Origin: Punica granatum
Lineage: Eukaryota > Streptophyta > Magnoliopsida > Myrtales > Lythraceae
Length of the DNA stretch: 64,000 nucleotides
Direction: 5' to 3'
Assembly (NCBI RefSeq): GCF_007655135.1
Contig: NC_045127.1
Location: forward strand, 9,557,001-9,621,000
Positions 9,525-21,317 of the stretch are shown here, one piece after another; the first letter of the stretch is position 1; each line of letters begins with the position of its first letter. The position numbers were made by a program, and so were the translations under genes. Below the pieces are notes generated by a model, which was given only the letters and a program-made list of their open reading frames with translations, did not search any database and was not told the DNA's origin.

Positions 9525-12500
9525 ATGGCTGGCTCGTTGACGCCTTCGAAAAGACCCAGTGAGGGGAACTTCACGGAGCCGAATGGCAAAAGAAAGGTTC
9601 AGAATAGTTCTACTACCACATCACCGGGCAAGTCCTCTAAGTCCTCCCCGGGAAGCACCATCTTCCGTGTACTCTGTCCTGCTTCGGAGGCTTATGCCAT
9701 CATAGGAAATAACAGTTCCTTTATCTTGCAAATTCGCCAAGAAACTGGTTCCAATGTTCTAGTTGAGGAAGCTGTCCCCGGGTGTGATGAGAGAGTAATT
9801 TTTATTACTGGTGCTGATGTAGAGAGCAACGTAGTTTCGCAGCAGAACCAGGAAGGTAAACGTGATGAGGGTAATGGGAATAAAGGGGATGAAGATATGA
9901 AGGAAAATGCTGAGGACGGTGAAAATAAGGGAGACCAAAGTGGAGAAGATTGCAGAGCTGGAGTGGGGGGGGCATCTTTGCAGAAGGCTCTGTTGCTTGT
10001 GTTTGAGAAATTGGTCGAAGGACAATCAACGACTGAGGATAATAATGGAGACGCCAATAAGTCTGCTTCGTTCATATTTAGGTTACTCGTGCTTTCTAGT
10101 CAAGTGGGCTGCCTTTTGGGGAAGGCTGGTAGTGTTATCAAGCAAATGACGACCGACAGTGGAGCAGAGATACGTATTCTTCCCAAGGATGGGCTTCCTC
10201 CACTTGCATCTGCTTCTGATGAATTGGTTCAGGTGAGAATTCGTCGCCACTATTATTTTTTTAACTATTCTGTAATCTTTGGGGATGGCTACTTCCAATG
10301 CTCATGGCTGTGCTGGCTTGTCGTGAATGGATCAACAAAAAGAGTATATGGCCCTTTATTTTCCTACTTTGCTGGACCTAAATCAGATGTGTCCTTTACT
10401 CTGGATTTCTCATTATGATACTACCATTAATTCCACATATAAATCATTAATGGTGGCATAAAAGGTAACAGGCCTAACAAAGAAACTAATTTTGATCAGA
10501 GAAATCAATTCGGAGGATGTTTAGAAGAAAAGTTTATCTTGTGTCATAACTTTTACAGAGCTCATTGCCCAATATAAGTGTTGTTGCAGATTGCAGGGGA
10601 AGTTGATGCAGTCAGAATAGCTCTCCGATCTGTTTCTCAACAACTGATAGAAAATGCAACTCGAGATAGGGAAACTTTCCTTGCTAACCCAAGTAGTTCA
10701 TCATCTCATTCATCTGGTAATTCACTTCCAAAGCAAGAATCACACCATATATCGAAACATTATGCTGCTCAAAGGGCGGCATCTTTTGGTTCAAGGCCTC
10801 GTGGAATTGGTGATTTTCATCCCCATGTACCTCCTCTGATCTCAAGGTTTCATGAAAATGGTCACCAGATTCGGATGAAGCCATCTCTTGATATGTTAAG
10901 CTTCCGCTTACTGTGTACTAGTGATAGAGTGGGAGGAATTATTGGAAAAGGTGGCGCAGTGGTGAACGCTATTCAGCAAGAGACTGGGTGTGAAATCCAT
11001 GCCGTAGAAGGTCCTCCTGATTCAGGGGACCGCATCATTGTTATATCTGGGCCAGCGGTATCTTTGTGACAGTCAACCTTGATTAATTTGCTAAATTTCA
11101 ACATGGCCTCTTCTTTGCTTGGTTGCTTATAAAATGTCTGTTTCCAGCATCCAGAAGACAGGATTTCAGCTGTACAACACGCACTTCTTCGTGTCCAGAA
11201 TAGAATTCTGAGGGCTACACCAGATAACAAGGACAGCTCTGTGATGGCCCGAATTCTTGTTGCATCCAATCAAACCGGTTGTCTTCTCGGAAAAGGTGGT
11301 TCTATCATAGCTGAGATGATGAAGTCAACTGGGGCATATATCCGTACGCTAGGGAAGGACCAGATACCAAAGTGTGCTTCCGAAGATGAGGAAGTAGTTC
11401 AGGTGAGTTAACAGAATCTTTGCAGTTTGCAGTGCTTACTGATTGATGAGTAAGATTATAAGATGGATCTTTCTAGGGGCGTTGGACTCTAAGTCTGTAC
11501 ACGCAACTCCTTTTGGAAATTTGTAGATTCTTTTTCCCATTATTCTGTTTGTTGAAGGGGTTTCCGGTAGCTGACTTCAGCAGTACATACACTCAACGAT
11601 TTCCTAGCGGTACCACTTCTGAATTCGTTGTTTTTCCTTGCAAACTTCTTTTCTAGGAAATGCCTTATTATAGGTATGATAAATACTATGGGTTCAATCT
11701 CAAATAATTGCTGGGGTATCGGACATTCTAAAGAACGTAAATTAAAGTATGTACACAACCTTTATGAGGAAAACTAGAATAAGCACTGATGTTGGCGAAT
11801 TTTCCTCATTATTTGGCTTGAAGAATTGAGCTATTTAACTACTAATGATAATAAGGAGGCCTGCACACCCGTTGCTTTTGGCGCTGATTGATGATTATTT
11901 GATTTTATTGCATAGAGTCGCACAATACTTTCACTGCAACTTGCTATTTGTCGTTTTACGCGGTGAGTTTCGTGGTGTAGAAGGTTCAAATTTATACTCA
12001 ATATAGAAGGTTCAACTTTAAACTCAATATCACAATTTCATATTTTTGTTAGTTGATTTTTAATAAAATCATCATGGTGCTCCTTTTGTTCTTCATTTCT
12101 CAACAGGTTAATGGAGAATACGATGCGGTTCAGGACGCTCTTTTGGAGATAACCAATAGGTTGAAGTTTCAGTTCTTCCGTGATGTGTTTCCTTCTATTG
12201 ATCATCCATCGAATCCTGCTCTTTTTGATCCAGTCCCTCCTTTCCCCTCATTTATGAAGAGGGAGCTCTCTCCCCCTCCTCGAATATTTGGCCCCTCGTT
12301 TCACAAGTTCGATCCTGTTGGTGGACCTGGTGATTTTCATCTGCATGATGACCATCCTCCTTTCATGCGTAATATTTTCCGGCCAGGTCTGCCCCTGCAT
12401 ATGCCTGAAAGAAGACCATGGGGACGAGAGGTATAGTGCCTTTATGAAGATAGATTTGGAATATATTTAATCTAGCTTTGTTATGCATAAAAAAGACATG

Positions 12501-13141
12501 ACAGTTGTGTTTATACATTTTCACTGAACTGACTTGTAGGGACTTATCGATAGTGGCGGCCCTCTCGGATTTCCAGATTTCCCTGGAGGCCCTCCAAGAA
12601 GACTGCCAGGACTTGTAGGGTGCGTCTACTCTTCTTGGTTTTCATGATCTGTTGAAAACTCTCATAATGGCCAGGTTACTGATATTGTTGTGCCATAGGT
12701 ATATTTCTGATTGATTCCTAATCTTAATTTCTATAGAGGAGTTGGACAAGCTATCATCACAAGCACAACTATTGAGGTTGTTGTTCCAAGTTCAGTTGTT
12801 CCTAGCATTTATGGAGAAGATGGTTGGTCCTTGAAACGAATCCGTATGGTACATCGCTACCCTTATTTTCTTAATGAGCCTTTCTTGAATACGATCATTT
12901 GCTGTGACCATGCCTGGACGATTGCAAACATCACTTTTGTTCCTCTATATTCTAGTTGGACCCTTCTGCTATACTTATTGACTAATACTGATGGCAGATT
13001 TCTGATGCGAAAGTTACAATTGCCGATCCCAAGCCTGGAGCTACAGAGACTGCCATCGTCATATCAGGGACACCAGAACAAACTCATGCCGCTCAGTCTC
13101 TTATTCAGGCATTTGTAATGCTGGAAAATGAGGAGACCTGA
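9525..13141 (+). CDS. Five-KH-domain RNA-binding protein (HEN4 / At5g15270-like)
   Basis: Coding exons: 9525-10232, 10590-11057, 11148-11402, 12107-12430, 12540-12619, 12737-12848, 12998-13141; 2091 nt, 696 aa, all introns GT-AG and in frame. A 5' UTR intron (about 9271-9522) is likely, ending TAG just before the ATG. KH modules: KH1 from residue 46 (FRVLCPAS...), KH2 from 183 with GKAG 199-202, KH3 from 339 with GKGG 355-358, KH4 from about 424 with GKGG 440-443, KH5 from about 620 with GEDG 637-640. KH1 has lost its GxxG loop (IIGNNSS, 59-65) and has an acidic Asn/Asp/Glu-rich insert at 103-145. A Pro/Phe/His-rich linker separates KH4 and KH5. The family binds single-stranded RNA in the nucleus; HEN4 acts in pre-mRNA processing of floral regulators. 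The exact target is not inferable. RCF3-type five-KH proteins are the alternative relatives. Confidence 0.93.
11980..12031 (+). repeat. Intronic 26-bp tandem duplication
   Basis: Two adjacent copies of AGAAGGTTCAAATTTATACT + CAATAT (the second has ACTTTAAACT) lie in the 704-bp third intron (11403-12106) of the KH gene. No function is apparent. Confidence 0.8.
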
Positions 13142-13480
13142 CATCTTCATAGAGGTTAGCTTTATATACCAGTTTGGCGGCTTTCAGAATTTTACCACTT
13201 GATACCACTTGCTAGCTTCTGCCGCAATATACTTTATTCACCGCTGCTAATAGCTTCCTGCAGGATGCAGGATATGTGGGAGAGGAGATCTCATCGACCT
13301 TTAAGTTTGTTTTGTCAGTATGGCAATCCTTCTGCCGGATCAGCAATAGAAGTGCCAAACCTAGCAGGCTGATCGATCCATTCCTTCTCCAATTATCCGG
13401 AGGTTTGTATATATATGTATATTATTATGACAGCGTAGGTCTAATCTCTGTCAAAATGTTATGATAGAAGAATCGTTAGT
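13142..13480 (+). other. Likely 3' UTR of the KH gene
   Basis: The sequence after the TGA stop (13139-13141) continues without a competing gene. A small UTR intron is possible (GTTAGC near 13154 to TGCAG near 13264). The AAP6-like gene ends at 13776 in the opposite direction, so the two transcripts converge with at most a few hundred bases between them. Confidence 0.4.
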
Positions 13481-13775
13481 GTGTACATTCTGAGGACATG
13501 TGGAACTTTATCCCGATACTCTGCCCAGAAAAGAGGGGAAGGGGAATTGTACCTCCCGAGCGGTAGTTTTTTTTTCCTTTTTCCGCTTTAAAATTTCGAA
13601 TGATATAACAATTCTTGTGCGAAATCTGTTCTTCGATAGAAATGTACTCACTCAAATCTAGCATATTATTTCCTAATCAGAGACATCACGCAAACATTAG
13701 ATTTATATTATATAAACTAAAGCTCGCTCTCTCTCTCTCACACACATATATAGAGACTGAAGGAGGGTAAGGTTT

Positions 13776-16700
13776 CTATTGAGTCTTGAAGGGCTTGTAA
13801 GTCTTGACATCTTGAGCCAAGCCCTGGATCGCTCCGGCCGCTGCCACAAGAGTCACAACCAGGCAGACCCAGCTCAGTATCTTGAGCCACGTCCACGTGA
13901 ACGAGTACTTCTTCATCTTCCTCCTGGCGATGTACATCTCCACTGGGAAGTACACTGTTAGGGGCCAGAAGGAGGCAGCCCCAATCAGGCCCAGGAAGTC
14001 ATTGAAGAACGGGAATATCATAGCTAACAGAGCTGTTACAATCACGTAGACTGTCCTCCATATCAGCCGGAAGAGGTTGATGCAATACGTCCCACAGCAC
14101 GGAATCTCTACGGGGATCTCCCGGTTTATGAAGTTGTTCTCCGGCCACTGCTCAGAGGACCACTTCTCTACAAACCCGAAGATAGGCTGGGCAAATACCT
14201 ACAAGGAGGAGGTGCAAAAACACTATGATGATACGATCTCTTTTGTGCCTTTGTAGAAGTGCAGATACCGATACGAATGTCACATGGTTTGATGAGATGA
14301 AATTAGATGTGACCTGATAAGCTCCGATCAGGTGGACTGCGATGCACACATTAGCGAAATCAATCAGCCAAAAAGGCTCGTAGAAACCAAACCCAGTGAG
14401 GAAGTTGCCCGGCGCCTTATTCCCGAACGCAGCATACCCGAGACACCCGCACATCATGTAGAACAGGGTCGTGGTCATGACTCCAATCAGGGATGCCTTC
14501 TTCATCACCTTGTTCTCCGGAGGGCTCGACTTAAGGGTATCCTGCAACATTCCGATGCAAAAAATCATGAGACTTTTAAGTTTGCATTTGGTTTTAGATT
14601 AGAGTTATTACTCTAGTTAATTCTACTCTACTTTAATAAGATGAAGGCAAAATATGTTAAAGAATTTATTATTAAAAACTTAATTGTAATAATTATTAAG
14701 AAAAAAATATGTGAGAGAATTTATTATAAAATTAAACAAATTAAAGAGTATTAAATAATTAAGAGAATTTAGTATTAAAAAATTAATTATAATAATAATT
14801 AAGAAAAAAATACGCTAGAGAATTTATTATTAAATTAAAAAAAATGATAACAAATAATTATTATATTATTGAATGGAGGGAAGAATAGTAGAGGTGCCCA
14901 TTGACCGGCAAACATGCATGCATCCCTGTTAATGTAATAAGTCGAACCATAAATCAGTATATGAAGAATACATGACAACATAAGAGGCCATCGCATTCTC
15001 AAACAGTGACATTCAAAGCGAACAAACCGTACAAAGAATTATCATTCGGTCCACACATGGACCTTATCTAAATGGACCTTATCTAAGATTCTAAGGACAT
15101 CCGATAATTTTTCTGATAAAGTAAATGATACCTAATGTTATATTAAAAAAGATCCCGGGCTTCAACTAAATTGAGAATACGAGCCTTCCTTTGGCCAAAA
15201 ATAAGGAAATTCTGCGGTCCACCGCACATTGCTGGTCCTAGTATGGTCACATGGCCACAGCATCTAATTTCATGTCGATCTATCACAGTATGCACGATAT
15301 GATCTCTTCCTAGGGTTGGGACCAAAAACTCGACGTTGAAATTGAAAGTGACAGTTCATTTGGTTGTTTAACCAGTATCGTAATATCTCTTATATTTCAT
15401 TTCAGTGAACTCTTGCCACTTTTACCGTTTACTAAATCATAAAATAAGATATATCAGGTGCAAGAATAAAGCATGGGACTAATCAACTTGCCTGGATCTC
15501 GACTAGGACGGTCGAATAAGCATAGGCAAAAGCGATATCACCGAGGGCCTGAAACGTCCTCCACACCTTCTCCGACCCGGATATGTCCACCCCGACGATC
15601 AACCCTGTTGAGGTCGTCTTCACGTGCGCTCCCCCTTTACACAAGCACAATATAACAGATAATTCAAGTCATTGCCATCAACCATCCATCAAATTCTCCT
15701 TTAGGACCGGATCACTCGTCGGGGCCCTCAAGACGGATGCTTACCTATTACTTTGGCGATGGAGAGGCCAAGGCCGATGGAGGAGTAGGCGAAGGACATG
15801 ATGGCGGCGAGGATAGAGAGCCACGAGAGCTTGTGGAAGTTGGGGATTTGGCTGAGGATGATCTGAATGCACGCGAATATGACCATGAAGGGATAGTTCG
15901 ATGTGATGCACTTTGCATGGTGCCCGTTCTTATGGAAGCAATTCGACCTTTTCACCGCCCTGCGTTGGTACATTTTGTAAACACATTGAACCCAGAGCAG
16001 AAGGAAATCAGTAGAACAGAAAGGAAACCTAGACATAACTGATCGTATATGGTTACTACAACGATCGTCTTCTCATCAGTAAATCACTAGGTCCGATTTG
16101 TAGGGATTTATGATTCGCTAAGGTTTGCATAATTTCTATACCTAACAATCACAACCAACCGTTGGAAACTAGACTCCGTCATAGTCAAATAACAAAATAT
16201 AACAATCAATAGTCGTAATTGATCGAGGTGGACGATTATCAGGGTCTTTTTTTTTTTTTCTTTGGCAGAAATTTAACTTACACCATGCTAATAGAGGCAG
16301 TGATGGTGTAACCAATGGTGACCCCAACGAGATTACCATACTGCGCCAATCCACAGAGCTGAACTTTTTTCCCTCCTGGAAATTAAAATAAATAAATAAA
16401 TAGATATTCAGACGTAATAATTCATAAAGAATTTCAGAAATCACTTCAGAATTTAAGGAAAAAAAAAACAATTGCATTGGATTGAATTGAATTGAATGAT
16501 CTGCATTGGGAATTGGATCTGTTCTCCGAAAACCAAGTAGAGACATTGATTGTTACTCAGAAGGGGGCGATAGATATTTTTCCCCTTGAAAAGCGTGAGA
16601 TCGAACGTGTTCCGAATCTTCTGACAAATTAATTAATCGTCGTAATAAAGTATAATTCTGAATTAATGGAATGTCCCGGAATCGGGCCCTACCTAGGTTG

Positions 16701-17505
16701 GCTCGCACGACGTCCATGTAGGTGTAGTTCCGCTTCCCCGTGACGGGGTCCGGGGACCGGTAGCAATCAGCCAGGAGGGTGGAGGTGAAGTAGGTGATGA
16801 AGGAGAACACCATGAGGACCGGCGGACCCGCAGCCCATCCGAGCTGGGCTATTGCCCATGCCAGGGACAGCACTCCCGACCCGATCACCGCAGTTATGAT
16901 GTGGGCGCTCGCGGTCACCAACGTCCCTGAATCCACAGTAGAAGTCGATGTCCTTATCCATGGCATACATGGTGCAATTACACGTTCTTACACTGTTTTT
17001 CCATGAAATGATATACTATACGACAAGGAAAGACGTTAGATCGGGAAAATCTCGCGTCCACACATTATCCCGACGCGATGAAGACATCTCAACACACATG
17101 ATCCTATTTAATGTGACGCAAGCCTCGCCAGATTTCACAGGATCATGAGCTCTCGGTGATGATTGCGCGGTAAAAAAATGGAAAACACGAGCATTTCCGT
17201 CACGCCAGTGTATATGTTTTCCCAGAAACGACGTGAAAAACCAATTTTCCAACACGACATCTGTTTTCCAGAATCTCCAGGACGCATCTCATGAAAAATG
17301 AACACATCCCAATCAACTCAACGGGTGGAAAAGATATGAGAAATGAGCAGGCGTGAATACGGGCATATAATGCATATAATATGAATATATTACCGGTCCT
17401 TTTGACACGGCCGTCATCGTCGAAGTTCTTGTTCGGAGCGGAATCATTGTCGATCGAGGGGGTGCCCTGCTCCACGTAGAAGCTGCTGCTGTTCTTCTGC
17501 TCCAT
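13776..17505 (-). CDS. AAP6: Amino acid permease, AAP6/AAP1/AAP8 type
   Basis: Coding exons on the - strand, in order: 17394-17505, 16693-16926, 16282-16375, 15745-15959, 15492-15634, 14314-14541, 13776-14198; 1449 nt, 482 aa, the usual family length. The protein starts MEQKNSSSFYVEQG, has KNFDDDGRVKRTG before the first membrane span, GSGVLSLAWAIAQLG in TM1, LADCYRSPDPVTGKRNYTYM, AVKRSNCFHKNGH, GDIAFAYAYSTVLVEIQD and ends KPFKTQ. The motifs LAQYGN, FANVCIAVHLIGAYQ and PCCG favour the AAP6 subgroup over AAP2/3/4/5. AAPs are plasma-membrane proton-coupled importers of neutral and acidic amino acids used in xylem/phloem loading and seed supply. The intron after EIQ starts with GC (AG|GCAAGT), not GT. 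The start is the first ATG of the frame. Confidence 0.94.
14575..14892. mobile_element. Tourist-like MITE in an AAP6-like intron
   Basis: Beginning TTAAGTTTGCATTTGGTTTT, this AT-rich block resembles the left end of the MITE at 33888-34200 (TTAAGCTTGCATTTGGTTTT). It lies inside the GC-AG intron 14542-15491 of the permease gene. Its interior has two similar halves (TTTATTATTAAA... near 14668 and 14825). The right end is not sharply defined. Confidence 0.5.
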
Positions 17506-17760
17506 ATCTCTGTTCTCTCTGTCTCTCTCAATGTTTTTCTATTCTCGTAACTTATTTATTGGTGAATAATATGCAAACGTGATAAGATTAGAGGATAATT
17601 AATATAGGTTTTAATGGTGAACTTTCTCTAACAAAGGCTGGGGAAAAAACAAAGAACAGAGTCAAAAGACAGAGAGAGAGTCAGAGAGAGAGAGAGAGAG
17701 AAGGAGAGGGAGACTGTCCGTGTCTGAAAGCCTTCATAAGGGAAGATCTTGAGCGCACTA
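17506..17760 (-). promoter_or_regulatory. 5' UTR/promoter region of the AAP6-like gene with GA repeat
   Basis: Upstream of the ATG at 17505 are CT/GA-rich tracts: on the + strand TCTCTGTTCTCTCTGTCTCTCTC (17505-17528 region) and AGAGAGAGAGAGAG (about 17686-17701). GA/CT repeats near plant start sites are bound by BPC (GAGA-binding) proteins. No clear TATA box was pinned down. Confidence 0.35.
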
Positions 17761-18670
17761 CCGACCACTTAAAGCTGGCTTTAATTATATTAATTGGTAA
17801 ATGGCGTGAATGGATACGGCTCTGTTCCTAAAAATGGTAAGAGCTTGAAAGGGAAAGGGCACGAACTCGGAACAGTGAAATAGGAAGTGGGTACAGTGAG
17901 ATAGTGGGGGGGGGGCTTAAATGGCGGCCTCTGAACCGTTCAAGGTGGCTGGCGGGCTCTCCTCTCCCACTGAAACTGAAAGGCCTTTGAGTAGACACCC
18001 GTGGTCTGCTTCTTCTTCTTCCTCGATTCTTCTTCTTCTTCTTCTTCTTAATCTTCTGTTTCTCAAGATTTTGGAAGCTGGATGGTCCCCACTCGTGTGG
18101 ATTTGGTTTGATGCTGCGGGGCTGTGGGTATGGGCCGGAGATTTTGAGGGAGGGAGGGATTGCGTTATGAATGATTCCTCTGAGGAGTTCAGTTTCTTCC
18201 CTCTGCCTTTCTATGGTGGCCGTACAAATTGCAGAGGATGGCTGATGTCTTGTCTATCTATCTTTGTGTGTGTGTGTGTGTGTGTCTGTCGAAGAACCCA
18301 ACACAGTGGCGTGGTTATGTCTCGGCGTGCAAGTCCAAAAGCCGTTCGCTACTTTTAGGGGGGAAGTCGGTTGGGTTGTAGAGGGGAATTTGGATAGGAG
18401 TGTGGAGTAAAGGTGATTAATAATCAACGGTAAACAAGAAATAGATAAATGGAACCTTGAAAATCACGCGTAATTTGATCGATTGTGTAGAGAGACAAGT
18501 GATTTTGACTTCACTGTCATTATTTGTTCCCCAATAATTTCCGAAAGAGAAAAGACATTTGTCCTTTTATTCTTAAAATTGTATTCATATCAAAATATAT
18601 TATAAAAGAAAATTTTATTATAAAAGTTTAAATATTAAAATAATAATTGATATCAATTTATAGTTAATAT
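17761..18670. other. Intergenic DNA upstream of AAP6-like gene
   Basis: An open frame at 17921-18358 (+) encodes low-complexity Ser/Leu from a CTT repeat (18013-18048) and Cys-Val repeats from a TG microsatellite (about 18265-18286). It looks accidental, not a gene. Nothing else is recognised. Confidence 0.5.
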
Positions 18671-18675
18671 ATTAA

Positions 18676-18710
18676 CTGGAGAAACACACCTATGCTACGC
18701 ACGGAGTAAA
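18676..18710 (-). mobile_element. Possible degenerate Helitron 3' end
   Basis: The reverse complement reads CTCCGTGCGTAGCATAGGTG followed by TGTTTCTCCAGT. This resembles the better hairpin end at 43650-43690 (CACCATGCGTAGCGCAGGTG then CAAGATCTAGT), but the terminal CTRRT is lost. It is probably an old member of the same family. Confidence 0.3.
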
Positions 18711-18929
18711 AGAAAATGAGAAATGATTAGAAAAAAAGGAAAATAAGAAAGGGGGTGAGAAAAATTGAGAGTGTGGGAGATGAAAAGAAAAGTGAATGAG
18801 TAGACTTGGAAGTTAATTCATGAAATTATTAGATTGTCCAAAATATAATGATTGTAATTAATGAGAGAATGTATCATGGACATTACATCAAAATAAAAGG
18901 TTATAGATCAAAAGAGAATGTAATGTAAT

Positions 18930-19075
18930 AGCACACGTCCTACCATATTGATCTAAAGGTCACAGATTCGATACCTAATGGAACTACTCATGCCCTTTTA
19001 TTAGTTATTTAGAATATCTCTTTCATTGTACAAGACATTGCGTCTCTTTTGTAACATAAAAAAAGTTTTGGCTTT
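18930..19075 (+). repeat. Possible tRNA-like SINE fragment of a second type
   Basis: GGTCACAGATTCGATACC resembles a Pol III box B and is followed by CTAATGGAACTACTCATGCC. The context looks like the body of a plant SINE different from the main family in this window. No tail or target duplication was found. Confidence 0.3.
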
Positions 19076-19539
19076 AGATAATAGTATAGATATATAGAAA
19101 AATTATTTTTATACTACATATAATCTTCAAACAGTAAATTTCAAATTTACACTAGATAATGTAATTCAAGAGCTCATAAACAAGTAATTCACGTAAAATA
19201 TGACATATAATCCCAATTACCAATTTAATCTGTAGGAAAATAATAATCCTAAAACTTCAAAATTTCTAGATTTAATTAATAAAATAATGATAATCATAAA
19301 ATCTATAAAATTTTAAAGTTAAGTAATCACTGTTATATTATACTCCCTCATATTTCATATATTAAGTTTTTTGAATACAAATAATTTAAGATAAAATGAC
19401 CAACCATTTCGTTGAGAGATTTACTTAACGTAACTTTTATAAGGCAAATAGTGATTGTTAAAATTAAAGATTTGTCTTTAATATATTTCAAATAATTCTT
19501 AATTTCCTCAAAATTATGCATATTTATTTACTTATAAAT

Positions 19540-19870
19540 AATAATAAGTGATTGGCATCTTTCTTTAATATTTCTTTGGACATATTTTCTTTAATTACAA
19601 TAATAATAATTATTGTTATTTAGTTTTTATAAAACATGATTTATTTACTAATAAAATTACTGTAAGTGATTGGCATCTTTCTTTAATATTTCTTTGGATA
19701 TATTTTCTTTAATTACAATAATAACAATTATTGTTATTTAATTTCTATAAAACATTATTTATTTACTAATAAAATAACAATAAGTGATTGGCATCTTTCT
19801 TTAATATTTCTTTGGACATATTTTCTTCAATTGGGATAATAATAATTATTGTTATTTAATTTCTATACAA
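19540..19870 (+). repeat. 118-bp tandem repeat, about 2.8 copies
   Basis: The phrase TAAGTGATTGGCATCTTTCT occurs at 19545, 19663 and 19781, exactly 118 bp apart. The unit goes on with TTAATATTTCTTTGGA and an AT-rich palindromic stretch (AATAATAATTATTGTTATT). The copies differ at only a few positions; the third ends near 19870. Confidence 0.9.
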
Positions 19871-19977
19871 CATACTAAATTATAAAGACATTTAATATTC
19901 TACTCCTATTTATTAGGGATATATTAATGTATACTATTACAATAGGAAGAAAGAAAACAATTCGTCTTACTTTTTTT

Positions 19978-20159
19978 GATGTGAACCATAATACCTGGAT
20001 GTCCAATTAGACCTCGACTAATCTAATTAAGCCAGGTCAACTTACTTAAGAGGTAAAACTCTCCCAGTGTGGACTTTCTGCATTCACAAAGACTCAACCC
20101 GAGATATTGCTTAAGCGGAATAAGCACTGAACTAATCCACGTTGGTCAATTTATCTTAC
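19978..20159 (-). repeat. tRNA-derived SINE (copy e)
   Basis: Nearly full-length copy on the - strand. Reverse complement: box-A-like start near 20150, TTCAGTGCTTATTCCGCTTA, a box-B-like CGGGTTGAGTC, GAGAGTTTTACCTCTTAAGT, and a 3' end GGTATTATGGTTCAC. It follows the family order described in the SINE finding. Confidence 0.6.
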
Positions 20160-20257
20160 TTTAATTCTCCTAAAAAGTCCTTTATGAGTAATATAATAAA
20201 AGATCAATTCTTAAATTAAGAGGAAATTGAAGACGGATCAGTGAATTTATATATATA

Positions 20258-20991
20258 GGACTAATGACTTAAAAATGTATTAACTTTGGCTCCTTTTTCA
20301 ATTTAGGCATAAAAAAACACGAACTTTAATTTTATTATCACGTTAGGCATCTGTGATATTTTCCATCCATTTTATTGACGTGATGGAAGACAGTACTTAC
20401 GTGGCAAATGGTGTTATGCCACGTCAACATAAATAAATAACAAACTTAAAAAATTATAGAAAAAGATGAAGGCTTTGACTAGAGAAAAGGTAGGGTCCCC
20501 GGCCTCCCATTATCCCCCGATTGGGTCCTTACTGACCTAGAGGGAACCAACAGTCATGGGCGACCCCAATTTTGGGTTAGGGGTGGGGATGAGTGGTGAT
20601 GGTGGCCGAGATCAAGCCCCCACTCTTTGGAATCGGGAGAACACCCAATTTAGGGATTCTCCCGATTCCAATAGGTAAGCCTCGATCCTCTCCCCCCTCC
20701 CCCACATCCCCCTAAAAGGTCATCGATTGCTGGCGGTGGTTGGCTGGGGGCCCCCACCCTCCCCGATCAAAGCCTTTCTTCTTCTTTTTTTAAATTATTT
20801 TTGTTGATGTGGGTGACATCGTTTGCCATGTAGGCATTATTTTTCGCCACGTCAGCAAAATGGATGGAAAATGTCACAAATACCTAATGCGACAAGAAAA
20901 ATAAAATTCGTAACTTTTTTTTACCAAAAATAAAGTTCATACTAAAATTTAAAAATGGCTCAAAGTTCATGCTTTTTTATATCATTATCCC
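20258..20991. mobile_element. Long-TIR Mutator-like foldback element with GC-rich core
   Basis: The left arm starts GGACTAATGACTTAAAAATG and the reverse complement of the right arm starts GGGATAATGATATAAAAAAG; both continue with matching AACTTTG, GCATTAGG-like and TTTTCCATCCATTTT segments for about 150 bp. The core (about 20490-20770) is GC-rich with no intact gene. No convincing 9-bp duplication is left at the borders (TTATATATA versus TATTTTTTA), so the MULE assignment rests on structure shared with 3345-4082 and 30593-31552. Confidence 0.65.
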
Positions 20992-21317
20992 TATTTTTTA
21001 ACCACCTGACCCACTTCTCCTTTTCCTCTCTCCTCCTCTTCTCCCTCTCATCGGAGGTGCTTCCCCCTTCCCAACACACACCCTTTTCATATATCTCGTT
21101 TTTTATTTTTACTCTTTATAAATAAATCTACCTATATATTCAAAAAATATAATTCAAAATAAGTATTAATTTACATAATATCACATGATTACAATTTACA
21201 AACCAAACTTAAAGCCGATGTCTTATTCATTTAACTAGAGGCTTTTACATGGGCTTCTTAGGCAATCTCTTAGCTCGTGGTTGCCCGTTCCTTAGAGTCC
21301 ACTGCATTAATAAATTT

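Noticed and set aside
17921..18358. 145-aa open frame with Ser-Leu and Cys-Val repeats
   Set aside because: The residues come from CTT and TG microsatellites; there is no domain, and it lies upstream of a gene on the other strand.
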